Origin: Flavobacterium hiemivividum
GTDB lineage: Bacteria; Bacteroidota; Bacteroidia; Flavobacteriales; Flavobacteriaceae
Reading direction: 5' to 3'
Assembly: GCF_004349145.1 (NCBI RefSeq)
Contig: NZ_SMFO01000011.1
Location: 987 to 64,986, forward strand
Length of the DNA: 64,000 bases
A program made the position numbers and the translations under genes. Each line of letters starts with the position of its first letter. Within the stretch, counting starts at the first letter, position 1. Positions 46,257-55,711 of the stretch are shown here, one piece after another. Below the pieces are notes generated by a model. The model worked only from the letters and a program-made list of their open reading frames with translations, searched no databases and was not told where the DNA came from.

Positions 46257-47216
46257 TTAAAAAGTAGGAAGTAGTACTTTGTTTAGTACATGAATAACGC
46301 CATTTGAACATTGTACATCAGTGGCAACGATAGTTGAGATTCTACCTCTCGAATCTTTAATTTTGGCACCACCAGCTAGTTCAACAGTAAATGTTTGCGG
46401 AGTTTGAAGTGTTGAAACAATTTGGCCTTCTGTTAGACTAGCTGCAAGAATATTTCCCGACACCACATGGTATTGTAATACTTTTGTCAAATTAGCTGCA
46501 GAAACAGCTGCGATCCCGCCTGGAGCTAACTCGGTATTTAATGATGTAAAGGCATCATTGGTAGGAGCAAATACTGTAAAAGGCCCAGTTCCTGATAAAA
46601 TTGTTACGAAATCAGGTTGGCCAGCTCCCGTTAAAGCACCCACCAAGGAAGTGAAATTAGGATTTGCAGTAGCGTGCGTCACAATAGTTGGTAAACCTAT
46701 CACTTTATCTACGATATGTATAACGCCATTAGAAGCCATTATGTCAGCAGTTGTTACTGTTGCTACACCGTTTAGTTTTACTGCACCAGCTGCTGTATTC
46801 ACAAACATACTCAAATTGTTAGTGGTAGAAGCAGTCCCTTTAGCCAAAGTTTTGATATAACCAGTAGTTAATGCAGTCGATTTGATGCTACCGGAAATAA
46901 CGTGATTTAATAAGATTTCTGTTAAAGCAGCTTTTGGAACGTCATTTATCGTTGCATAAGGCGTTGTAGCAAGAAATGCGGTAAACGCAGCATTAGTAGG
47001 TGCGAATACGGTATAAGGTCCGCTTCCTTGTAAGGTCGTTGCCAGTTCGGCTTTTGTTAATGCTTGAACAAGAATACTGAAATCAGCTGTTTTTGATGCA
47101 ATTCCTGTTATTGTATTGTCAACGACAGGAGTATTGTCATCATTACTACAGGAGGTTACAAAGATTGATAGACAGACAATCAAGGCCAGGATTTTGGTTT
47201 TAAATAGATTTTTCAT
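46257..47216 (-). CDS. Lipoprotein with two fasciclin (FAS1) domains
   Basis: A 319-residue lipoprotein (lipobox VTSC, Cys23). Two FAS1 domains lie in tandem, ~38-175 and ~180-318. Each has the FAS1 H1 and H2 signatures: TVFAPTNAAFTAFL and VFAPTNDAFTSLN for H1, LNHVISGSI / LQYHVVSGNI before a central region, and SNGVIHIVDKVI / SNGVIHVLNKVLLP for H2. FAS1 domains mediate cell adhesion or bind polymers in bacteria. The envelope anchor suggests a surface or periplasmic adhesion role; partners are unknown. Monocistronic with its own terminator. Confidence 0.92.
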   Translation of the reverse strand: MKNLFKTKILALIVCLSIFVTSCSNDDNTPVVDNTITGIASKTADFSILVQALTKAELATTLQGSGPYTVFAPTNAAFTAFLATTPYATINDVPKAALTEILLNHVISGSIKSTALTTGYIKTLAKGTASTTNNLSMFVNTAAGAVKLNGVATVTTADIMASNGVIHIVDKVIGLPTIVTHATANPNFTSLVGALTGAGQPDFVTILSGTGPFTVFAPTNDAFTSLNTELAPGGIAAVSAANLTKVLQYHVVSGNILAASLTEGQIVSTLQTPQTFTVELAGGAKIKDSRGRISTIVATDVQCSNGVIHVLNKVLLPTF

Positions 47217-47592
47217 GTTTTTTTGTTTTTATTTGTTAAGGCTAAGATAAATCTATTTTGTTTAATTTTAATGCAAAAACAGTAAACAGAACTAAAGTTT
47301 ATGTTTTTTTTTAAAATTGTTTAGCTTTAATTTTTTTATTATAATTAGTAATCAAGTTAATGATTACTAGTATTTTATGATTTTATGTTAAAAAAGAAAT
47401 GTTTTTTAGTTATGATTAACGTTAAACAAAAAATCAAATCTATCTTAGTAAAGGTTCTTCTGGCGCTAAATGAAAATAGTGCAAAATATAATACTTACTA
47501 AATAATTTGAATTTTTTAAACACTATATACAATTGTAATTGACATTGAACGATTGTATACTAAATAGTAAATCGAGTTAAATATAAAAGCAG
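47217..47592. other. AT-rich intergenic region between divergent genes
   Basis: About 375 bp between divergent genes, expected to hold both promoters. For the plus-strand gene a -7 box is at 47593-47600. For the fasciclin gene a one-mismatch box (TATCTTAG on the minus strand) lies about 30 bp before its start. Nothing else is recognised. Confidence 0.4.
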
Positions 47593-47600
47593 TAATTTTG
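47593..47600 (+). promoter_or_regulatory. -7 promoter box of the MORN/YwqK-like gene
   Basis: TAATTTTG matches TAnnTTTG exactly, 33 bp before the ATG at 47634. The open frame's TTG start at 47598 lies inside it, supporting the ATG. Confidence 0.55.
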
Positions 47601-47633
47601 TTAGATAATAATAGCCTTAAATTAGCCAATACA

Positions 47634-48344
47634 ATGAAAAAATATAAATTTTGTTTCTTACTATTTTTACTGTTTTCAACTCATTTTATAATAGCTCAAG
47701 CAGATTTTAATAAATTGGATGAAAAAGGAAAAAAGCATGGTGCTTGGAAAGGTTTTTATGCAGATTCCAAAAGACAAAAGTATGAGGGTGCTTTCGAGCA
47801 TGGAAAAGAAGTTGGAATTTTTAGTTTTTATGATGATACGAAAGCAAAGTCGATAATCGCGACCAGGGAATTTAATGCCACAGACAATTCAGCTTATACC
47901 ATCTTTTACGATCAGGCAAAAAATAAGGTAAGCGAAGGGAAGGTAATTAATAAATTGTTTGACGGGGAATGGAAGTATTACCATAAAGCTTCGAAAACAA
48001 TTATGACGGTTGAAAATTATAAAAATGGGAAGTTAGAAGGCCTGCGATCTGTTTATTACCCTAGCGGTAAAATCGCCGAAGAAACAAATTATAGAAATAA
48101 TGTAAAAGACGGTGTTTATAAGAATTTTTCAGAAAACGGTATTGTGCTTGAAGAATCGATTTATAAAAACAATGAATACAATGGCTTAGCTATTTTTAAA
48201 GATACACAAGGGAACATAGCTTCAAAAGGAGCGTTTGTCAACGGGAAGAAATCTGGGATTTGGCAATTCTATACCAATGGAAAACTAGTCAAGGAAGTTA
48301 ATATGAGTACGCCTGGAAGTGCTTCAAAAGCGATGGGGAATTAA
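47634..48344 (+). CDS. Exported MORN-repeat (YwqK-like) protein
   Basis: Starting at 47634 (MKKYKFCFLLF) gives 236 residues with a signal peptide (to ~IIAQ, residue 22). The mature part is built of MORN/YwqK-type repeats of about 20-23 residues: KKHGAWKGFYADSKRQKYEG, KEVGIFSFYDD, FDGEWKYYHKASK, KLEGLRSVYYPSGKIAEE, VKDGVYKNFSENG, YNGLAIFKDTQGN and KKSGIWQFYTNGK. In databases these are often called toxin-antitoxin system YwqK family antitoxins, but no toxin is present here and the name is probably uninformative. A scaffold or envelope protein is likely. It lies 75 bp before mnmA, which has its own promoter. Confidence 0.8.
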   Translation: MKKYKFCFLLFLLFSTHFIIAQADFNKLDEKGKKHGAWKGFYADSKRQKYEGAFEHGKEVGIFSFYDDTKAKSIIATREFNATDNSAYTIFYDQAKNKVSEGKVINKLFDGEWKYYHKASKTIMTVENYKNGKLEGLRSVYYPSGKIAEETNYRNNVKDGVYKNFSENGIVLEESIYKNNEYNGLAIFKDTQGNIASKGAFVNGKKSGIWQFYTNGKLVKEVNMSTPGSASKAMGN

Positions 48345-48380
48345 GTTTATTCTTGAACAGCGGTTGTAATAAAAACATTG

Positions 48381-48388
48381 TAACTTTG
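48381..48388 (+). promoter_or_regulatory. -7 promoter box of mnmA
   Basis: TAACTTTG matches TAnnTTTG exactly, 31 bp before the ATG. Confidence 0.55.
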
Positions 48389-48419
48389 CAGTCTTGTAAA
48401 AATTATTAAAGAGTATAAA

Positions 48420-49607
48420 ATGAAGCGAGTTGTAGTAGGACTTTCTGGAGGTGTGGATTCAAGTGTTGCCGCTTATTTATTGCAACAACAAGGATATGAA
48501 GTGATAGGTCTTTTTATGAAAAACTGGCATGACGATTCGGTTACCATATCTAATGATTGTCCGTGGTTAGAAGACAGCAATGATGCATTGCTAGTTGCTG
48601 AAAAATTAGGAATCCCATTTCAAACGGTTGACTTAAGCGAAGAATACAAGGAGAAAATCGTTGATTACATGTTCAATGAATATGAAAAAGGACGAACTCC
48701 TAATCCTGATGTGCTTTGCAACCGCGAAATAAAATTTGATGTATTCATGAAAATTGCTTTGAGCCTTGGAGCAGATTATGTTGCTACAGGTCATTATTGC
48801 AAAAAAAGCGAAACCGAAGTCAACGGAGAAACAGTTTATCAATTACTTGCTGGTGCTGATACGAATAAAGATCAATCGTATTTTCTGTGTCAATTATCAC
48901 AAGAGCAATTGTCTAAATCTTTGTTTCCAATAGGTGAATTAACGAAACCTGAAGTACGCGAAATCGCTACTCAAATGGAATTAGTAACAGCCGAAAAGAA
49001 AGATTCTCAAGGGTTGTGTTTTATTGGTAAAGTGCGTTTACCTGAATTCTTGCAGCAAAAGTTACAGCCAAAAGAAGGAGCAATAATCCAAATTGACAAA
49101 GACGATGCTATTTACAAGGTTGAAAAGCAAGAGGGTTTGTCTCTAGAAGAAGAATTCGCATTAGCTTCTAATAAAATGCAATATACTCCAGATATGGGGA
49201 AAGTGGTAGGAAAGCATCAAGGTGCTCATTATTTCACCATTGGTCAACGAAAAGGACTAAACGTGGGAGGTACAAAAGATCCTTTGTTTATAATTGGTAC
49301 TAATGTAGAGACTAATACAATCTATACCGGTTTGAGCAGTCAACATCCAGGCTTGTTTAGAAAAGGACTATTTATAGAAAAATCAGAAATACACTGGATT
49401 CGAACAGATATGACTTTGGCTAAGGGTGAACAAATGGATGTTATGGCAAGAATTCGCTACAGACAACCATTGCAAGCGGCTACTTTACATCAATTTGAAA
49501 ACGGAATGTATGTGTCTTTCCGCGAGCCTCAATCAGCGATCACAGAAGGGCAGTTTGTTGCTTGGTATGTGGAAGATGAATTAGTTGGTTCGGGAGTTAT
49601 TTCTTAG
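48420..49607 (+). CDS. mnmA: tRNA-specific 2-thiouridylase MnmA
   Basis: A 395-residue cytoplasmic enzyme that puts sulfur on U34 of tRNAs for Glu, Gln and Lys. The PP-loop [15 protein letters not shown] (~7-21) binds ATP. The two catalytic Cys are Cys100 ([12 protein letters not shown]) and Cys200 (SQGLCFIGK). The central and C-terminal beta-barrel domains follow ([15 protein letters not shown]; final [14 protein letters not shown]). An insert of about 30 residues after Cys200 ([20 protein letters not shown], in part) is larger than in E. coli. The window also carries three of its substrate genes, tRNA-Glu(UUC), 12 kb away, but not linked in an operon. Confidence 0.96.
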   Translation: MKRVVVGLSGGVDSSVAAYLLQQQGYEVIGLFMKNWHDDSVTISNDCPWLEDSNDALLVAEKLGIPFQTVDLSEEYKEKIVDYMFNEYEKGRTPNPDVLCNREIKFDVFMKIALSLGADYVATGHYCKKSETEVNGETVYQLLAGADTNKDQSYFLCQLSQEQLSKSLFPIGELTKPEVREIATQMELVTAEKKDSQGLCFIGKVRLPEFLQQKLQPKEGAIIQIDKDDAIYKVEKQEGLSLEEEFALASNKMQYTPDMGKVVGKHQGAHYFTIGQRKGLNVGGTKDPLFIIGTNVETNTIYTGLSSQHPGLFRKGLFIEKSEIHWIRTDMTLAKGEQMDVMARIRYRQPLQAATLHQFENGMYVSFREPQSAITEGQFVAWYVEDELVGSGVIS

Positions 49608-49714
49608 ATTAGTACTCTATTTCTAAAATAAAGTGTAAAATACCTTCATTTCATTCATTTAAAATAGGAGTTGATTAAAGGATAATATTGTTTTGTCTAA
49701 TGTAAAAGTTGACT

Positions 49715-51328
49715 ATGAAAAAGTTTTTTCTATTCTTATTATTATCCATCAATGCAACATCCTTTTCCCAGGAAGATGCATGGGTTTATTTTAATGCAAA
49801 ATCCGATCAGCAGCTGTATTTTGACACGCCTTCAAAAATACTTTCTCAAAGAGCTATAGACAGAAGAACAAATCAAAAGATAGCAATTGATTTCAAAGAT
49901 GTTCCCCTAGATCCCACATATATAAGTCAAGTAAAATCTGCGACCGGAATTGCTGTTTTGGCAAAATCAAAATGGCTGAATGCAATTCATGTACGAGGGA
50001 GTCAATCGGTGATAAACTCATTAAAAAGCTTTGCTTTTGTCGAAAAAGTGGACTTTGCAAACAAGTCCTTAAATCAGGCAGGGAAAACAGCTAAGCGATT
50101 TAAGGAAAAAGCGCAAGGCAAGACTCGGAAGACAAAAATTGACTACGCTTACGGTTCGTCTGATAATCAAATTAAGATGCTTCACGGAGATGTTTTACAT
50201 AAACAAAATTATACGGGTACAGGAAAGATTATAGCGATTCTAGATGCGGGTTTCTTAGGTGTAAATACAACCCAACCTTTTCAAAGACTGAGAGATAATA
50301 ATCAAATTTTAGGTGGTTATAACTTTGTATTAAGGGATGAAAATTTCTATACTTCAGATTCACATGGTACTTCGGTACTTTCAACCATGGGAGGTTACGC
50401 CGAAAATAAATTGGTAGGAACGGCTCCAGATGCTTCTTACTATTTATTTATAACTGAAGATGTAGATAGCGAGAACCCTGTTGAGGAATCACTTTGGGTT
50501 GAGGCTGCTGAAAAAGCAGATAGCCTAGGAGTAGATATTATTAATACGTCTTTGGGTTATTTCGAATTCGACAATTCTGCTTATAATCATACTTATTCTG
50601 ACATGAATGGTAGTACAACTTTTATTTCTAGAGGTGCTGAAATTGCTTTTAGTAGAGGAATGATTGTTGTCGCCTCTGCAGGGAATGAAGGCGGTAGCTC
50701 TAAACCTTATATAGGGGCGCCGGCAGATGCGGTTTCTGTACTTGCTATTGGCGCTGTTAATTCATCAGAAACAAGAGCTTCATTCAGTTCTATTGGGCCA
50801 TCTTCTGACGCGAGAATAAAACCAGATGTAATGGCACAAGGGGTGGCTACCGTTTTATCCGATGAATTTGGCAATATCGTTACGGCAAACGGAACCTCTT
50901 TTTCAGGTCCTGTTATGGCCGGTATGGTGGCTTCATTTTGGCAGGCATTTCCCGCTAAAACAAATAAAGAAATCAGAGAATTAATTATCCAATCGGCTGA
51001 TAGGTATTCTACACCAACAGCTCAATATGGTTATGGTATTCCCGATTTTAGTTTGGCTTTAGCTTCGACCCTTGCAGTAAACGATGTCAATAAAAATTAT
51101 TTTGTGGCTTATCCAAATCCCACTTCTGACTTTATCTCGGTTCAATTTCCGGAAAGTTTTAATAAAGGAACGGTTGGTTTTTATACGATTTTAGGACAGA
51201 AAATTTTCGAACAACCTTTTAGCAGTTCAGGAAATACTTTTTCATTGAAATCATTAAGCAACGGAATTTATATCTATAAAATAGAATCAGAGGCTTTTTC
51301 GAAAAGCGGAAAAATAATAAAACAATAA
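49715..51328 (+). CDS. T9SS-secreted subtilisin-like (S8) serine peptidase
   Basis: With the ATG at 49715 (MKKFFLFLLL) the protein has 537 residues, a signal peptide (to ~TSFSQ, 19), a propeptide-like region (~20-140), an S8 catalytic domain (~150-460) and a type A T9SS sorting domain (~465-537, AYPNPTSDFISVQF ... GKIIKQ). The catalytic triad is Asp177 (AILDAGF), His217 (DSHGTS) and Ser395 (NGTSFSGP), with the oxyanion Asn324 (SAGNEGG). It therefore looks active and is exported to the cell surface or medium. It is the first gene of a likely operon with the next two (15 and 11 bp gaps). Confidence 0.93.
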   Translation: MKKFFLFLLLSINATSFSQEDAWVYFNAKSDQQLYFDTPSKILSQRAIDRRTNQKIAIDFKDVPLDPTYISQVKSATGIAVLAKSKWLNAIHVRGSQSVINSLKSFAFVEKVDFANKSLNQAGKTAKRFKEKAQGKTRKTKIDYAYGSSDNQIKMLHGDVLHKQNYTGTGKIIAILDAGFLGVNTTQPFQRLRDNNQILGGYNFVLRDENFYTSDSHGTSVLSTMGGYAENKLVGTAPDASYYLFITEDVDSENPVEESLWVEAAEKADSLGVDIINTSLGYFEFDNSAYNHTYSDMNGSTTFISRGAEIAFSRGMIVVASAGNEGGSSKPYIGAPADAVSVLAIGAVNSSETRASFSSIGPSSDARIKPDVMAQGVATVLSDEFGNIVTANGTSFSGPVMAGMVASFWQAFPAKTNKEIRELIIQSADRYSTPTAQYGYGIPDFSLALASTLAVNDVNKNYFVAYPNPTSDFISVQFPESFNKGTVGFYTILGQKIFEQPFSSSGNTFSLKSLSNGIYIYKIESEAFSKSGKIIKQ

Positions 51329-51343
51329 CATCCAACCTACTAG

Positions 51344-52288
51344 ATGAATAGAATTACAGAGCTTTTTAATATACAATATCCCATTATTCAAGCTGGAATG
51401 ATATGGGTAAGTGGTCATAAACTCGCCAGTGCAGTAAGTAATGCAGGCGGATTAGGATTAATAGGAGCGGGATCGATGTATCCTGAAGTATTGCGAGAAC
51501 ACATTCAGAAATGTAAAAGGGAAACGTCTAAACCTTTTGGAGTGAATGTCCCTATGTTGTATCCCAATATAGAAGAAATCATGAAGATTATCGTCGAAGA
51601 AGGAGTGAAGATCGTATTTACTTCGGCTGGAAATCCAAAAACATGGACACCGTATTTAAAAGAAAATGGTATCACGGTAGTGCATGTCGTTAGTAGTACT
51701 TTATTTGCTTTAAAAGCCCAAAATGCTGGCGTTGACGCTATAGTCGCAGAAGGATTTGAGGCCGGAGGTCATAATGGACGAGATGAAACTACTACTTTTA
51801 CGCTAATTCCTATGGTAAAAGAGCAAATAGAAATTCCTGTTATTGCAGCAGGAGGTATTGCAAACGGTCGTGGTATGCTTGCCGCTATGGTTTTGGGTGC
51901 TGATGGTGTTCAGGTAGGTAGTAGGTTTGCTGCATCGATTGAATCTTCAGCGCATGACAATTTTAAAAATACAATAATAGAGACCAAAGAAGGAGATACT
52001 CAACTTACATTAAAAGAATTGGCTCCCGTTCGATTAATAAAAAACAAGTTTTTTCAGGATCTTCAAAATTTATATGAGAAATGTCCAACAAAGGAGGAGT
52101 TAGTTGCGTTATTAGGTAGAGCTAGAGCTAAACGAGGCATGTTTGAAGGAGATTTAGTGGAAGGTGAGTTAGAGATTGGTCAGATTGCTGGTTTGATTCA
52201 CGAAGTAAAATCAGCAGAAGGAATTGTTTTAGAAATAATGGCTGATTATAGTGCAGCAAGAAAAGAATTAGTAGATCTTGATTTTTAA
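51344..52288 (+). CDS. NMO/FabK-like flavin oxidoreductase
   Basis: A 314-residue TIM-barrel FMN protein of the nitronate monooxygenase / enoyl-ACP reductase II (FabK) family. Landmarks are QAGMIWVSGHKLASAVSNAGGLG (cut), FGVNVPML, the active-site His143 in EGFEAGGHNG, and the phosphate/FMN-binding IPVIAAGGIANGRG and GADGVQVGSRF (~165-205). The sequence fits FabK and NMO about equally; flavobacterial members are usually labelled nitronate monooxygenase. It could reduce enoyl-ACP or detoxify nitronates. It lies 15 bp behind the subtilase gene, although the link between the two functions is not obvious. Confidence 0.85.
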   Translation: MNRITELFNIQYPIIQAGMIWVSGHKLASAVSNAGGLGLIGAGSMYPEVLREHIQKCKRETSKPFGVNVPMLYPNIEEIMKIIVEEGVKIVFTSAGNPKTWTPYLKENGITVVHVVSSTLFALKAQNAGVDAIVAEGFEAGGHNGRDETTTFTLIPMVKEQIEIPVIAAGGIANGRGMLAAMVLGADGVQVGSRFAASIESSAHDNFKNTIIETKEGDTQLTLKELAPVRLIKNKFFQDLQNLYEKCPTKEELVALLGRARAKRGMFEGDLVEGELEIGQIAGLIHEVKSAEGIVLEIMADYSAARKELVDLDF

Positions 52289-52299
52289 TTATTTAGCTA

Positions 52300-52710
52300 A
52301 TGATCAAAATTAAATTATATATAATATTACTATTCCTGGGAATTGGATTGCAACAATCTTACAGTCAGAATTATAAATTCAAAACATCAGGTGTTAGTGT
52401 TTTGGAAAAAAATGAAAGAGGGAAATGGGGAAAGTGGTCTGAATTACAATTGGTAAATGTTTTGGTTTCGCTGGATACCAATAAAAGCAGAATTGTTATT
52501 TACTCCGAAATTATTCAATTGTTTGAAATCATAGAATATCAACCAACGGAGGAAAATGATACCGATGTAGTTTATTCTTTTACTTGTAAGGATAATAATG
52601 GTGATGATTGTACACTTTCTATTATAACCAGGAAAAATCAGGACAATAGAAAGCAACTATACATAAATTATGGTGACAGGATAATTGTTTATAATATTTT
52701 TAATTTATAG
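52300..52710 (+). CDS. Small exported hypothetical protein
   Basis: A 136-residue protein with a signal peptide (to ~SYSQ, residue 23). The mature part is beta-rich (FKTSGVSVLEK, QLVNVLVSLDTNKSRIVIYS, a CxxxxxDDC pair in TCKDNNGDDCTLSI, then QLYINYGDRIIVYNIF). The two Cys eight residues apart could form a disulfide. I do not recognise it. It lies 11 bp after the NMO gene as the last gene of the subtilase operon and is followed by a terminator. Confidence 0.7.
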   Translation: MIKIKLYIILLFLGIGLQQSYSQNYKFKTSGVSVLEKNERGKWGKWSELQLVNVLVSLDTNKSRIVIYSEIIQLFEIIEYQPTEENDTDVVYSFTCKDNNGDDCTLSIITRKNQDNRKQLYINYGDRIIVYNIFNL

Positions 52711-52773
52711 GGTCAAAAGAATACAAATTGAGCTGTCTTAAGGCTAGGGTTGCAGAAGTGAAATTAATGATAT

Positions 52774-52818
52774 AAGCGATTGTTGAATAGAGTAAATTCT
52801 ATTTAACAATCGCTTTTT
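52774..52818 (+). terminator. Terminator of the subtilase operon
   Basis: A 17-bp stem (52774-52790 with 52799-52815, one G-T pair), 8-nt loop and a T run, 63 bp after the stop. Confidence 0.88.
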
Positions 52819-53593
52819 TATTTCTGATTTAGTTCGAAAGTAGTAATGACTTTTTCAAAGTCAAAAAGTTTTGATAATTTCTTGAGCACAATAAATACTA
52901 CTATCGATAAATCAAATATAGCAGCTATTTTAAAAATGGCGTTTAACAAGTTTTTAAAACTATGCTGATTTTTCGACTCCAATTAATCTGTTATTTGATT
53001 GTCGTCGTTTTTAACTTTTTCTACCAATAACTGAAAACAAAAATGCATAATTAGATACTTAGAATGAGTAATCTATTCATGTGTTTTTTTTGTGTTCTTT
53101 TCTAACTCAAATAGGCTGTTGTAGAATTTTACTATTACTCGATTTTCCTTCCCAAAACACCTCTATAAAATAAAAAGTTAGATGATCTAATTAGAAATTA
53201 AGTTACTAAAATAGCTTGGATTTTTAATTTATAAAAAACATTTAAATTATAAACTACCCCCTATTTTGATAGGGTTAAATCTTATGGATTGTATTTTTAT
53301 GCACTTATTTTTAGTTTTAAGTACAACTTAGTTTTATAATTTAGTAAAAACAAGGGCGTATTTTTAAATTTTCAAATATGTATATGATTTTTTTTAGTGG
53401 GCAAAAATAAGTATTTCTTGTTTTTTTGTTGTGATTTTTTCGAATTGATAATTCTTTCAAAATCTAATTAAAAAGTGATAAATTATTGTTCCAGCCATGC
53501 AAAAAGTTAATAAATTCGTCTCAACCAAAGTTGGAAATTTGATTGTTAAAGTAACAATTGAAGGCCAAAATAATAAACAACCAAAACAAAATA
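52819..53593. other. Long AT-rich region upstream of the BBP2 porin gene
   Basis: About 775 bp without a convincing ORF. It holds the palindrome at 53254-53277. Several one-mismatch -7 boxes follow (for example TATTTTTA at 53292-53299 and TAGTTTTA further on), so the porin mRNA probably has a long leader of some 250-300 nt. No other element is recognised. Confidence 0.4.
53254..53277. promoter_or_regulatory. Candidate operator upstream of the porin gene (palindrome)
   Basis: A 24-bp site with arms CCCTAT and ATAGGG around TTTG, preceded by CTACC. It matches the glnN upstream site (12092-12114) closely over its length. A one-mismatch -7 box (TATTTTTA, 53292-53299) lies with its start about 27 bp from the palindrome centre; at glnN the same distance is about 37 bp, so the two differ by roughly one helical turn. 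This is consistent with binding of one activator to both promoters, but unproven. Confidence 0.45.
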
Positions 53594-54598
53594 ATGATGA
53601 AAAAAGTAATTGGAATTTTAGCTTTTGTGCTAATAGGAAACGCAGGGTTTGCTCAAGACGCTCCATTGGAAATTTCAGGTTCTGCAGATGTGTATTATAA
53701 ATATGATTTTGCTAAGAAAGAAAATATAAAAACTAGTTTTGCAACAGATCAGAATTCGGTTTCTTTAGGGATGCTTGATATTATGTTAAAAAAAACAACT
53801 GGCAAAGCATCTTTTGTAGGTGAGGTTTCTTTTGGTCCAAGAGGTCAATATCAATCGCTTTTAAACGGGGATGGAGAAGATGACAATTCTTTCCATATCC
53901 AAAATTTATATGCTACTTATGCAGCTACCGAAAAATTGAGTTTTACAGCTGGTTTTATGGGGACATTTATAGGGTATGAGGTAATTTCTCCAGTAGCGAA
54001 CTTTCATTATTCAACTTCCTATTTATTTACAAATGGACCATTTCAAAATGCAGGAGTGAAAGCAAATTATGCGATTTCAGATAAAGTGGGCGTTATGGTA
54101 GGTGCTTTTAATGACTCTTGGAATATGTATAAAGCAGATCCAATTAAAGGTTTAAATGCAATTGGAGCGCAATTGTCTCTAGCTCCTACCGAAGGTGTAA
54201 GTATTTTTTTGAACTTTATGGATGGTTCTGTTAGTGGAACTATAATTGATTTAACAGCCTCTTTCCAGCTTACGGATAAATTTAAATTAGGTTTAAACGC
54301 TGCTGACTTTAGAAATGATACTAAAGTAGGTTATACAGGTGTGGCATTATATCCTGCTGTGGATGTAAGTGATAAATTTAGCTTAGGTTTACGTGGCGAG
54401 TATTTCAAATTTAAAGAAGGTTCTGGTGATGATTCAGTAACTGCATTAACATTTTCAGCTAATCTAAAAGCGGGAGGATTAACTTTTATTCCAGAGTTTA
54501 GATTAGATAATGGTTCTGATGAAATTTTCGAAAAAACCAACGGTGACCCTACAAAATCTGCCTCTCAATTTGCTTTAGCAATGGTGTACGGATTCTAA
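53594..54598 (+). CDS. BBP2-type outer-membrane beta-barrel porin
   Basis: Starting at 53594 (MMKKVIGILAFVL) gives 334 residues with a signal peptide (to ~GFAQ, residue 21); the TTG 36 bp upstream is unlikely. The mature protein is a chain of amphipathic beta strands (GSADVYYKYDF, SVSLGMLDIMLKKTT, LYATYAATEKLSFTAGFMGTFIG in part) and ends in the Phe-terminated strand FALAMVYGF typical of outer-membrane insertion. It resembles the BBP2/outer-membrane porin family, whose flavobacterial members, as I recall, often sit beside glnK-amt; here it stands alone. A possible role is small-solute or ammonium-related uptake under nitrogen limitation. Confidence 0.82.
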   Translation: MMKKVIGILAFVLIGNAGFAQDAPLEISGSADVYYKYDFAKKENIKTSFATDQNSVSLGMLDIMLKKTTGKASFVGEVSFGPRGQYQSLLNGDGEDDNSFHIQNLYATYAATEKLSFTAGFMGTFIGYEVISPVANFHYSTSYLFTNGPFQNAGVKANYAISDKVGVMVGAFNDSWNMYKADPIKGLNAIGAQLSLAPTEGVSIFLNFMDGSVSGTIIDLTASFQLTDKFKLGLNAADFRNDTKVGYTGVALYPAVDVSDKFSLGLRGEYFKFKEGSGDDSVTALTFSANLKAGGLTFIPEFRLDNGSDEIFEKTNGDPTKSASQFALAMVYGF

Positions 54599-54619
54599 AA
54601 GTATAATTTTTTTTTTTTG

Positions 54620-54660
54620 ACTGTCAAAATACTCTAATAGGTGTTCTGGCAGTTTTTTTT
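54620..54660 (+). terminator. Terminator of the porin gene
   Basis: A 7-bp stem (ACTGTCA at 54620-54626 with TGGCAGT at 54647-54653, one T-G pair) and a 20-nt loop followed by seven T. Weaker than most here but well placed. Confidence 0.6.
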
Positions 54661-54710
54661 TATTTTAATGACTGAATTGTAACCTCGGCAAGTGAGTTTA
54701 ATATATAAAA

Positions 54711-54746
54711 AAAAAACAGTTCTTTAATTTACTAAAGAACTGCGTT
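54711..54746 (-). terminator. Terminator of the amidase gene
   Basis: CAGTTCTTTA (54717-54726) pairs with 54733-54742. The long A run just left of it is a T run on the minus strand. It lies 27 bp after the amidase stop. Confidence 0.8.
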
Positions 54747-54768
54747 TATAATAGTTGTAAGAAGTGAT

Positions 54769-55671
54769 TTACTGCTTTTTATAAATTGAGTAAATTACAT
54801 TTATAGTGTTTTGATTTAAAATTGAATCAATTTCTGTTTGAATATAATGCAGTTTAAAAGCTCTAACTGCGGCCGAGAGATTTTTGGTATCATATCCTAT
54901 GATTCGTAGTCCCAGTTCTGGATTAAAATCAAGCGGAGCCGTTTCTAAAATTTCATCTTGCCATACACCAAAGCCGTTTTCGGCTAATGTTTTCCATGGA
55001 AAAAGAGCACTCGGATCATTTTTACGCGCTGGAGCGATGTCAGAATGGGCTAGAAAATTTTGAGTAGGAATATTATACTCTTTTTTTAATTTGCTTAATA
55101 ATGCCATCAAACTAGTAATCTGTCCTTCCGAAAAAGGCTCAGTTCCATTATTGTCAAGTTCGATGCCTATGGAAGATGAGTTGATATCTGTATCTTTTCC
55201 CCATGAACCTTTCCCAGCATGCCATGCACGCAAATAGTCATTTAGCATTTGTACCACGCGACCATCATCACCAATCACGTAATGTGAACTTACTTGAGTT
55301 CTGGTCAACGTAAACGTTTTTATCGTTTGTTGAATCGAGTCTTGTGCTGTATGGTGAATAATAACAGAATTGGGTTTTCGTAAATTGAAATTTACTGTAC
55401 TAATCCACTCTGTTTGTCTTCCATTTTCTAAAGCCGTGGTTCCTGTTTTTGAAAGCGTGTCTTTGAACGTGTACAATTGTTTTGTATACGCGTTGTCAAT
55501 GCTAATCGTTGTTACAGTTACGGCAGGTAGCGGCTCAGGTTCTTTATTAGATATTGTTTCTTTGAAGGTATTAAGCTTCGTATCATATTCTTTTTCGCTT
55601 GCCTTGTATGGATTAGTAGAGCAAGACGCGATAACGATAGTCACGACAAGATAGAAATAGAATTTTTGCAT
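54769..55671 (-). CDS. N-acetylmuramoyl-L-alanine amidase lipoprotein (Amidase_2)
   Basis: A 300-residue lipoprotein (lipobox IASC, Cys17). The Amidase_2/PGRP-type zinc domain spans ~95-245. The first zinc ligand is in VIIHHTAQ (His106/His107), the family core is SSHYVIGDDGRVVQML and SIGIELDNNG, and the second His with its Asp lies in AHSDIAPARKNDP (~210). A C-terminal region (~250-300) resembles the peptidoglycan-binding extension of AmiD. It cleaves the amide bond between MurNAc and L-Ala, probably on turnover fragments at the outer membrane. Monocistronic. Confidence 0.92.
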   Translation of the reverse strand: MQKFYFYLVVTIVIASCSTNPYKASEKEYDTKLNTFKETISNKEPEPLPAVTVTTISIDNAYTKQLYTFKDTLSKTGTTALENGRQTEWISTVNFNLRKPNSVIIHHTAQDSIQQTIKTFTLTRTQVSSHYVIGDDGRVVQMLNDYLRAWHAGKGSWGKDTDINSSSIGIELDNNGTEPFSEGQITSLMALLSKLKKEYNIPTQNFLAHSDIAPARKNDPSALFPWKTLAENGFGVWQDEILETAPLDFNPELGLRIIGYDTKNLSAAVRAFKLHYIQTEIDSILNQNTINVIYSIYKKQ

Positions 55672-55711
55672 ATTAAAAATAGATATTAGGGCTTTTTTTT
55701 CGAAATAATAA

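Noticed and set aside
47634..48344. Toxin-antitoxin antitoxin (YwqK)
   Set aside because: The protein is exported and made of MORN-like repeats, and no toxin gene is adjacent.
53558..53593. Longer start for the BBP2 porin
   Set aside because: It would put 12 polar residues ahead of a normal signal peptide; ATGATG at 53594 is better.
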